From: Porticoccaceae bacterium
GTDB taxonomy: Bacteria; Pseudomonadota; Gammaproteobacteria; Pseudomonadales; Porticoccaceae
Assembly: GCA_017858295.1 (NCBI GenBank)
Contig: JAFMBU010000107.1
Span: 1-5,989, forward strand
DNA length: 5,989 nucleotides
Direction of reading: 5' to 3'
Shown: piece after piece, positions 1 to 4,712 of the stretch
Layout: each line of letters starts with the position of its first letter
Position numbering within the stretch: the first letter of the stretch is position 1
Translations under genes and position numbers: made by a program
Notes under the pieces: generated by a model
Databases searched by the model: none
What the model saw: the letters and a program-made list of their open reading frames with translations, nothing else
Told to the model about the DNA's origin: nothing

Positions 1-67
1 CTGAGAGAGTGTAACCAACCGAAGGATCTCCTTGCAGATTGCCAGAGACCTTTCGACTGCGCTCAGG
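1..67. repeat. Imperfect long inverted repeat (dispersed-repeat type), possibly cut by the window edge
   Basis: Seen directly: nested inverted segments. CTGAG at 1-5 pairs with CTCAG at 62-66. CGAAGGATCTC at 20-30 pairs with GAGACCTTTCG at 45-55, with one offset bulge on each side. GCA at 34-36 pairs with TGC at 40-42 around a three-base loop. The right arm read on the - strand, CCTGAGCGCAGTCGAAAGG, closely resembles the CCTGAGCG-AGTCGAAGG type of short dispersed repeat that I recall from many bacterial genomes. The left arm carries the same CGAAGGATCTC end but a longer insert between its parts (14 bases against 6). The element may continue left of base 1. It is non-coding: frame 1 is open only to a TAG at 88-90. 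It could also act as a transcription barrier for an unseen upstream gene, but there is no T-run after it. Confidence 0.6.
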
Positions 68-153
68 ACCTAATGCCCGATCCACCCTAGATTTCCTAAC
101 CACAAATCGCTATTGTCCTTGCCATCAAGAGTAAATCACTCCCTGAGGCGGCT

Positions 154-930
154 ATGAAAATCCACCAGGTCTATACCGAAAGCGTACTGCGCAACTTCAC
201 CTATCTAATCGAATTAGACAATGGCTCCGCTCTGGTGATCGACCCCTGGGACGCCGCAGAGATCAACAGTCTTTTGCAGCACAAGCAGTTGCGTCTGAAT
301 GCGATCATCAACACCCATGAGCACTGGGATCATACCCAAGGTAATCCCGAGTTAATCGCTGAGCACGGCTGCGAGGTTTGGGCGCACAGCAATGGTCAGG
401 GAAAGGTCCCAGGCCTGAGCCGCATGCTAACGGCTGGTGAACTTATCGACCTAGACTCGGGTGCTCAATTGCAGGTGTTGGATACCCCAGGCCATACCTA
501 TGCTCACCTGTGTTTTTTAGTGCTTGAGCAGGGCACTGCGGTGGCTGTCTTTACCGGCGACACATTATTTAATGCGGGAGTGGGTCACTGCCGCGGCGGT
601 GATGTTGATTCGCTGTACCAGACTATTTCTGAGCAATTTCACAGTCTCGATAACAATGTGCTGGTCTACCCCGGGCACGACTATCTGGAGAATAATCTGC
701 GCTTTACCCTCAGTGTAGAGCCGGATAATCAACAGGCTCAGGCCTGGTTGCCTCGCGCCGTGGCTGCGGATCCCACTGTAACTCCTCTGGTCACCTGCAT
801 AGGTGATGAGCGAGAATTTAATAGCTTTTTTCGTTTGGCTAATGCGCAGATTCGCGAAGGTTTGGGCTCTGTGGATGCAACCGATAAAGAGGTCTTTATT
901 AAGCTAAGGTCACTGCGTGATAATTGGTAG
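154..930 (+). CDS. gloB: Hydroxyacylglutathione hydrolase (glyoxalase II)
   Basis: Metallo-beta-lactamase-fold thioesterase. It hydrolyses S-D-lactoylglutathione to D-lactate and glutathione, the second step of cytosolic methylglyoxal detoxification. All metal ligands of the family are visible: THEHWDH at residues 54-60 (H55, H57, D59, H60), H114 in TPGHT, D136 in GDTLF and H175 in PGHDY. The order and spacing are those of GloB. The C-terminal part also looks like the GloB substrate-binding domain: NSFFR near 223-227 and the ending VFIKLRSLRDNW resemble the NPF-R and LR-KD-F motifs of that family. The length of 258 residues matches the usual 250-260. The ATG at 154 is supported by GAGG at 145-148, five bases upstream. 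No signal peptide is seen. It stands alone and converges on the permease gene. The Asn-Ser in place of the usual Asn-Pro is a minor divergence. A related MBL thioesterase of other specificity is the main alternative. Confidence 0.87.
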   Translation: MKIHQVYTESVLRNFTYLIELDNGSALVIDPWDAAEINSLLQHKQLRLNAIINTHEHWDHTQGNPELIAEHGCEVWAHSNGQGKVPGLSRMLTAGELIDLDSGAQLQVLDTPGHTYAHLCFLVLEQGTAVAVFTGDTLFNAGVGHCRGGDVDSLYQTISEQFHSLDNNVLVYPGHDYLENNLRFTLSVEPDNQQAQAWLPRAVAADPTVTPLVTCIGDEREFNSFFRLANAQIREGLGSVDATDKEVFIKLRSLRDNW

Positions 931-1003
931 GTCGGTAAATAAAAATCTCGAATTAAGATTAAATTATGCTTATAAGCTATTAATTTAAATCACTTAATTT
1001 GGA

Positions 1004-2242
1004 TCATTTAAGTAAGTCTATTGCAATCATTACGGCAAAGCTGAAGCTGATTATCAGTCCAATGGCAGGTACAACTATGGGTACCCGAATGCCCTCTGAT
1101 TCAGCCTGTTCTTCAGTGGTCAATTTGATTTGAACCAACGCCGTATTGACCACCACAGCTATGATCAAAATCATCAGCGAAGTGGTTTCGGCGAGACTTT
1201 CAATAGCGTAACTCAGTGCCAAAATAGACACCAAGAACATGACCAAAAGCGTGGCTTTGATCGGCGTTTGGGTGCGCGGATTGATATCCGCCATAAAGTG
1301 TAATTGCTTGGGAACCAGTGACTGACGGCTCATGCCGTACAAGACTCGCGAGGCCATAATCATCTGTATTAGACCGCCATTAACAATGGCTAAAAGACTG
1401 ATCAGGCTAATCAATGTTGCGTCGGATCCTGTTTTTGAAGCATAGATATAGGTCAGTGGTGCGCCCTGTTGTCCGAGCTGTTGTGGAGACACAGCTAACA
1501 CCGCGGCAAGGGTCACCAAACAGTAAATCAATGTGGTCAACACCAGGGTGACAATGATCGCTCTGGGCAGATTTTTTTTAACATCCACAACTTCCTCCGC
1601 AACATTAACCATATCCTCAAAGCCTATAAAGGCATAAAAGGCGAGAAAGGATCCACTCAGAATCCCCAGCCACATGGTGCTGTTAAGTCCCGGATTGAAT
1701 TCATTAAGGCGCACGGGAAATGTCGCCAGGTCACTGCGTGTGACCCAGACTATCAGTATCAAACCGGCAATTTCAATTAGGGTGATTACTGCTGCGGTTA
1801 TAACTGACTGGCCAATGCCCCAAATTGCCAGCAGTCCAAGGGTTGCGGTAATCGCGATTATGGCGATCCATTCGGGGATCGGAACAAATACCTGCAGATA
1901 ACCAACAAAGCCATTGGCCAGTGCCGCAGCTGAAATACAGCCATTGAGAACCACAAGAACTCCAATAGCGACCGTCAGGCTCTTTTTATTAAACGCCTGC
2001 TGCACATAGACCGCCTCACCTGCGCTCTTTGGATAGCGGCTGGAGAGTTCTGCAAAGGCGAGGGCAGTAAAAGCCGATAGTATGGCTGCGGCGACAAAGG
2101 ACAGTGGTGCGAGCATATCGGCCCGAGCTGCAACCTTGCCCACCAGGGCATAGATACCGCCGCCAATGGTGGTGCCTAGGCCATAGAGAATCAGCATAGG
2201 CAAGGTTAGCGAACGTTTGAGTTGACTATTAATACTGGGCAA
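1004..2242 (-). CDS. APC-superfamily amino acid permease
   Basis: Inner-membrane secondary transporter of the amino acid-polyamine-organocation superfamily; the substrate cannot be told from sequence. TM1 carries the glycine-rich unwound segment GTTIGGGIY at residues 23-31, where APC proteins bind the amino/carboxyl groups of substrate. TM6 carries the matching FYAFIGFED at 202-210, followed by the typical loop NVAEEVVDVKKNLPRAI (213-229). PKSAGEAYVY-like PKSAGEAVYV (71-80) after TM2 is also family-typical. I count about eleven hydrophobic segments (near 14-36, 43-66, 88-115, 122-142, 146-167, 190-213, 228-251, 274-298, 328-347, 350-372 and 388-409). The protein is 412 residues against about 430-470 for many 12-TM relatives, so a C-terminal helix seems short or absent. 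The start is TTG (complement of 2240-2242), backed by a strong ribosome binding site five bases upstream. The next in-frame Met is inside TM1. The gene is monocistronic here, divergent from the sigma factor and convergent with gloB. Confidence 0.88.
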   Translation of the reverse strand: MPSINSQLKRSLTLPMLILYGLGTTIGGGIYALVGKVAARADMLAPLSFVAAAILSAFTALAFAELSSRYPKSAGEAVYVQQAFNKKSLTVAIGVLVVLNGCISAAALANGFVGYLQVFVPIPEWIAIIAITATLGLLAIWGIGQSVITAAVITLIEIAGLILIVWVTRSDLATFPVRLNEFNPGLNSTMWLGILSGSFLAFYAFIGFEDMVNVAEEVVDVKKNLPRAIIVTLVLTTLIYCLVTLAAVLAVSPQQLGQQGAPLTYIYASKTGSDATLISLISLLAIVNGGLIQMIMASRVLYGMSRQSLVPKQLHFMADINPRTQTPIKATLLVMFLVSILALSYAIESLAETTSLMILIIAVVVNTALVQIKLTTEEQAESEGIRVPIVVPAIGLIISFSFAVMIAIDLLK

Positions 2243-2247
2243 AAGGG

Positions 2248-2254
2248 CCTCCCC
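2248..2254 (-). promoter_or_regulatory. Ribosome binding site deciding the permease TTG start
   Basis: On the - strand this reads GGGGAGG and ends five bases before a TTG codon (complement of 2240-2242). There is no ATG before the first membrane helix, so this site fixes the start at TTG. The proposed site is seen directly; its use is inferred. Confidence 0.7.
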
Positions 2255-2260
2255 GCGGTT

Positions 2261-2318
2261 CAGTATCTGAGGCTAGTTTGGTTTTATAGTAGACCAGATA
2301 TCCCAGTATCCGAGGGCT
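2261..2318 (-). promoter_or_regulatory. Candidate permease promoter region flanked by a direct repeat
   Basis: Seen directly: on the + strand CAGTATCTGAGG-CT (2261-2274) recurs as CAGTATCCGAGGGCT (2304-2318), 43 bases apart (about four helical turns). Between the copies, on the - strand, lies TATAAA (complement of 2283-2288), a plausible -10 element about 40 bases before the permease start. No good -35 box is seen at 16-18 bases, which fits an activator-dependent promoter or a wrong guess. The repeats could be operator half-sites for a regulator of the permease or of the divergent sigma unit. That role is inferred from position only. Confidence 0.35.
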
Positions 2319-2479
2319 CTTAACCTCTATTACAACCCACATGATCAATAAAATATTCACCAATAGGGTGGGGAATAAGTCGGTTTTGGAGTCTTATAGA
2401 GTATGCCCGTTGACAAATTGCGCTTAATTGCTCTTTTTACTGATACGCAGGGCACACCGTAATAAGGATTATTAGGTAA

Positions 2480-3166
2480 ATGCTAGCCTCAGGATTGAGG
2501 TTAGAAAACGGATGTATGGGTGACAAGGTGAGTCATAAACAGCGAGACATAGAGCAGTTTGACCCGATGGCAGATAAACAGATTCTGTTGGATCGGGATA
2601 GGCTCGAAATAGAGGGACTGATTTTGGATATGACAGCCGCAGGCGCGGGTATTACTCGGGCCGAAATCGATCAACTGTACAAAGACACATCCAATGAATT
2701 GCGCCGCCTGCTGGTGCGCAAACTGGGTGATGAAGAGGGCGCTGAGGCCCTAGCTAAAGATGCTTATCTGAAGCTGCTGCGGATTAAGCACAATCAGGAT
2801 GTTGGCGATCTGCGTCACTACCTGTTTAGTATGGCCGTTAGGCTGGCGCTAAATGTGTTGCGCAAACGCAAGATGGACAGCCAGTACTACGGCCACAGGG
2901 AAAAGTCGGCGCAGATATTAACCCAGGACAGCAGTGCCTACCGCGTGCTGCTCGATGAGCTCAAACGCGAGACGCTCAAGGAGAGCATTGCCCAGCTGCC
3001 AGAAAAGACCCGCTATATCTATCTGCTTCATGAATTTAAGCACTTACCTGCGGACGAGATTGCGCGTCAGCTGGATGCCTCTGAGGCTGTCGTAGCGACG
3101 CATATCGACTGCGCCAGAGGACAGACAGAAAAGGCCCTAACTGAATTTGCCTTAATGGATGTCTGA
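2480..3166 (+). CDS. ECF-type (FecI-like) RNA polymerase sigma factor
   Basis: Alternative sigma factor of the sigma-70 ECF group, expected to bind core RNA polymerase and direct it to a small regulon. Region 2 spans about residues 66-131 (from LYKDTSNELRRLLVRKLG to LALNVLRKRK). Region 4 spans about 160-222, with LPEKTRYIYLLHEF at 173-186 and a helix-turn-helix in DEIARQLDASEAVVATHI (192-209), close to the FecI pattern. There is no region 3, as expected for ECF factors. Oddities: about 65 residues precede region 2, more than usual, and the common VQ-(D/E)-F signature of region 2.2 reads ALAKDAYLKLL (90-100). The start is uncertain. ATG 2480 has AGG only three bases away and AAGGA eleven bases away. 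In-frame alternatives are ATG 2516, GTG 2528 and ATG 2567. The stop overlaps the next gene by eight bases, suggesting translational coupling. Target promoters and inducing signal cannot be read from the sequence. Confidence 0.82.
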   Translation: MLASGLRLENGCMGDKVSHKQRDIEQFDPMADKQILLDRDRLEIEGLILDMTAAGAGITRAEIDQLYKDTSNELRRLLVRKLGDEEGAEALAKDAYLKLLRIKHNQDVGDLRHYLFSMAVRLALNVLRKRKMDSQYYGHREKSAQILTQDSSAYRVLLDELKRETLKESIAQLPEKTRYIYLLHEFKHLPADEIARQLDASEAVVATHIDCARGQTEKALTEFALMDV

Positions 3167-3419
3167 TAAACCCCCCATTGATAAAACTCGAGCGGCACTT
3201 AAAAATCTCGAACCCTGGGCCGATGACGAAATCAGCCGTCTTGAGAAGACCTTTGCCGTTCAGCGACCTTCTGATGATATAGCAGCAAGAGCCCCTAGAT
3301 CTCGGAGCTCTATAGTTAAGCGTGTTTTGGGGAGGTTGAAAAAGGGCAGTTTTTCCGCCGGGTTTGTTTTAGGTCTGGCCTCTGGTTTGACTCTATCGGC
3401 GTTAATTGTTCTGCTATAG
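3159..3419 (+). CDS. Small tail-anchored membrane protein coupled to the sigma factor (putative sigma regulator)
   Basis: I do not recognise a family. The 86-residue product has a polar, charged N-terminal part (residues 1-46, with a predicted-helical stretch around 20-32). A strongly basic patch follows (R47, R49, K54, R55, R59, K61, K62). A single hydrophobic helix runs from about 63 to the very last residue. The helix has tandem GxxxG spacing (G68, G72, G76), which often supports helix packing or dimerisation. Positive charges before the helix predict a cytoplasmic N-terminus, so the soluble part would face the sigma factor. The ATG at 3159 lies inside the last codons of the sigma gene (stop 3164-3166). 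There is no free-standing ribosome binding site, so coupled translation is likely. Gene order and topology fit a minimal membrane-bound anti-sigma or accessory factor. However, it is far shorter than FecR-type regulators and shows no zinc-binding anti-sigma motif. The function is inference only; the coding call is supported by overlap and composition. Confidence 0.7.
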   Translation: MSDKPPIDKTRAALKNLEPWADDEISRLEKTFAVQRPSDDIAARAPRSRSSIVKRVLGRLKKGSFSAGFVLGLASGLTLSALIVLL

Positions 3420-3478
3420 ATGCATAAATTGAATTAAACCCATCACCTGATTAATCCATTTTAAGTACGCTTGAAGCT

Positions 3479-3496
3479 TGTTACCTTGGGGTAACA
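3479..3496. other. Short perfect hairpin upstream of the terminator
   Basis: TGTTACC (3479-3485) and GGTAACA (3490-3496) form a perfect seven-base-pair stem with a TTGG tetraloop. It sits 60 bases after the small membrane protein stop. No T-run follows on the + strand, so it is not a classical intrinsic terminator. It could be an mRNA 3'-end stabiliser or part of a tandem terminator with the next hairpin. Confidence 0.45.
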
Positions 3497-3513
3497 GGGT
3501 AATAGGGTGAAAA

Positions 3514-3541
3514 GCCGCCAATCCTGAAATAGGTTGGCGGC
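3514..3541. terminator. Bidirectional rho-independent terminator between the sigma unit and uspE
   Basis: GCCGCCAA (3514-3521) pairs perfectly with TTGGCGGC (3534-3541). An inner CCT/AGG pairing (3523-3525 with 3531-3533) follows after one bulged T, giving a GC-rich stem with a small loop. On the - strand the stem is followed at once by TTTTC, so it is a good terminator for uspE, whose stop lies 26 bases before it. On the + strand the tail CTTGGTTTATT is weaker but could end the sigma/small-protein transcript. Its position between two convergent units supports a shared role. Confidence 0.82.
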
Positions 3542-3567
3542 CTTGGTTTATTACTGAGTACTAGTGT

Positions 3568-4401
3568 CTAGCTCTGGTACTCGGTATTGACCACCACCAC
3601 ATCCACATCCAGTGCAGAAATAACCCGTTCAGCTGTATTACCTCTGCGCGTGGCGGTCTGCCCAGTCTGTCCCAGAGTGCCCATAATCACTAAGTCTGCG
3701 TTGATTTCTTGCGCTGTCTTAGCGACGGCTTCATCTGTATAGCCTGGCACCACATGAATATTCTTTGACGGCAGATTGGTCTCTTTTGCCAACTTGCCGC
3801 GGTCCGGATAATTCATCGAATCTTTCCACGCATTGACCACATGCAGTTCGGCGCCATAGTGCTCAGCGAGCCATTTGCCGCGGGCGAGGATGTTGGCATT
3901 CAAGAGTCGCTGTTGATCGCCAATGGCCTGAAAGTTAACTGCGGCCAATATGGTTTTACGCTGCTCAGCGGCACCTGGGCGCACCAAAATAACCGGACAG
4001 GTGGCTTTCTTGAGGACTTTCCACTTTGACTCGGAGAAAGTCAGTCGTAGAGTGTGTTTTTTCTTCTTCTGGATCGGCAGTAAGATCACATCGGCGCCAA
4101 AACGATTGGCGGATTTAAGAATTGAACGCTGCCATTCGCTGGACCAAGAAATTTCGATCTGATAATCCAATCCTTCTTTCTTTAAGGGCGCGTGGATCTC
4201 ATCTTCAAACCACTGACTATTTTTAAATAGAGAGTCATTGGTGGCTCGGGTGTCGATGCTTTCGCTGTCGACAGCGACAAAAATATACAGAGTCGGTGAG
4301 GGTTTGCGAAAGCGTGCTGTAATAATGGCGCGCTGCAGGGCTATATGTTCGCTGGCGGTAGGGTCTACGACTACAAAGACTCTCTCTTGGTCTGACTTCA
4401 T
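3568..4401 (-). CDS. uspE: Tandem-domain universal stress protein, UspE type
   Basis: Cytoplasmic stress protein with two Usp domains: about residues 1-142 and 147-277. The beginning VFVVVDPTASEHIALQRA (8-25) and the C-terminal GTLGQTG...GNTAE (241-258) follow the pattern I know from enterobacterial UspE, whose length (about 316) is a little greater. The second domain keeps a nucleotide-binding type G-x2-G-x9-G motif (G241, G244, G254), with Asn after the last Gly instead of Ser/Thr. The first domain has lost this motif: the same place holds a lysine cluster QKKKKH (111-116) and then SKWKVLKKATCPVILV (125-140). UspE proteins are linked to stationary-phase and stress survival; the precise activity is unknown. 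The start ATG (complement of 4399-4401) is preceded by AAGGAG (complement of 4408-4413) six bases away. It is monocistronic, ending at the shared terminator. Confidence 0.85.
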   Translation of the reverse strand: MKSDQERVFVVVDPTASEHIALQRAIITARFRKPSPTLYIFVAVDSESIDTRATNDSLFKNSQWFEDEIHAPLKKEGLDYQIEISWSSEWQRSILKSANRFGADVILLPIQKKKKHTLRLTFSESKWKVLKKATCPVILVRPGAAEQRKTILAAVNFQAIGDQQRLLNANILARGKWLAEHYGAELHVVNAWKDSMNYPDRGKLAKETNLPSKNIHVVPGYTDEAVAKTAQEINADLVIMGTLGQTGQTATRRGNTAERVISALDVDVVVVNTEYQS

Positions 4402-4504
4402 GTATTGCTCCTTGTTGGCGGGTTTTCTTCGAATGGGGCTTAAGCTGGGTAAAATAGACTTGGATAAAAATGAGCCTGAAAATTATGGACGTTATCACAG
4501 GAAA

Positions 4505-4510
4505 ATTATA
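4505..4510 (-). promoter_or_regulatory. Candidate -10 box for uspE
   Basis: On the - strand this reads TATAAT, a perfect sigma-70 -10 hexamer, about 100 bases upstream of the uspE start. No TTGACA-like box is found 16-18 bases further upstream. That is compatible with a sigma-S or activator-dependent promoter, as expected for a stress gene, or with chance in AT-rich DNA. It overlaps one copy of the GAAAATTAT repeat. Confidence 0.35.
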
Positions 4511-4640
4511 GATCAGCATCAATGGTAACGTTGGCTATAAATGAATAGATCACTTTGCCTGCCAGCCCGAGGATAAAGTTGCGGTCGCTCTGTTGCCTCA
4601 CTTACACTTGAGGACGTCTTAAAGCTAACTCAATCCATTG

Positions 4641-4668
4641 TTGCGTGCTGAAAAAGCTGCAATAAATA
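4641..4668 (+). promoter_or_regulatory. Candidate promoter for the BCCP-CT gene
   Basis: TTGCGT (4641-4646) and TAAATA (4663-4668) are separated by 16 bases, each a partial match to the sigma-70 boxes. The site lies about 45 bases before the GTG start. It is the best pair I can see, but the surrounding AT-richness makes chance matches likely. Confidence 0.3.
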
Positions 4669-4683
4669 ATAATAAAAGTGCTG

Positions 4684-4693
4684 TAGCGCGCTA
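4684..4693. promoter_or_regulatory. Ten-base palindrome just upstream of the BCCP-CT ribosome binding site
   Basis: TAGCGCGCTA is a perfect ten-base palindrome immediately before AAAGGA (4696-4701). It lies downstream of the promoter candidate, where a repressor operator would act. No regulator can be named; a chance palindrome is quite possible. Confidence 0.25.
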
Positions 4694-4712
4694 ATAAAGG
4701 ATATTTGACACT

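Larger units (their letters stand above)
4402..4712. other. 311-base divergent intergenic region (uspE / BCCP-CT gene)
   Basis: No coding region is convincing here. It holds the ribosome binding site of uspE, promoter candidates for both directions (entered separately), a direct repeat GAAAATTAT at 4478-4486 and 4501-4509 (23 bases apart), and a weak CCTCA/TGAGG inverted repeat (4596-4600 and 4609-4613). An AT-rich stretch lies at 4661-4677 and a short palindrome just before the right-hand gene. Short reading frames on both strands are overlap shadows of uspE or of the right-hand gene. Confidence 0.6.

Noticed and set aside
1..90. Open frame from the left edge to TAG at 88-90, possibly the end of an upstream gene.
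   Set aside because: It is made almost entirely of the inverted repeat, with no protein-like pattern, so there is no support for coding.
931..1003. Possible terminator between convergent gloB and the permease: AATCT/AGATT (944-948, 956-960), GCTTATAAGC (968-977) and ACTTAA/TTAAGT (992-997, 1008-1013).
   Set aside because: All stems are short and AT-rich with no clear T-run, so I cannot support a rho-independent terminator. Termination may be Rho-dependent.
2410..2446. Perfect -35 hexamer TTGACA upstream of the sigma factor.
   Set aside because: At 16-18 bases downstream the sequence is a T-run with no TATAAT-like box, so no promoter is called.
940..3212. Identical 13-base word TAAAAATCTCGAA at 940-952 and 3200-3212.
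   Set aside because: One copy is intergenic and the other lies inside the small membrane protein gene. A single 13-base match in 6 kb is compatible with chance.
3488..3503. Similarity to the I-SceI homing endonuclease site (TAACAGGGTAAT preceded by GGG).
   Set aside because: Twelve bases match, but one base of the left half is missing and there is no intron, intein or homing gene nearby. It is best explained as chance within a hairpin-containing intergenic stretch.
4235..4528. Open frames of about 95 codons on both strands across the uspE start.
   Set aside because: They overlap the conserved N-terminus of uspE and have cysteine- and arginine-rich compositions typical of out-of-frame translation.
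4705..4710. TTGACA just before the BCCP-CT start codon.
   Set aside because: It lies between the ribosome binding site and the GTG, so it cannot serve this gene. It is probably chance.
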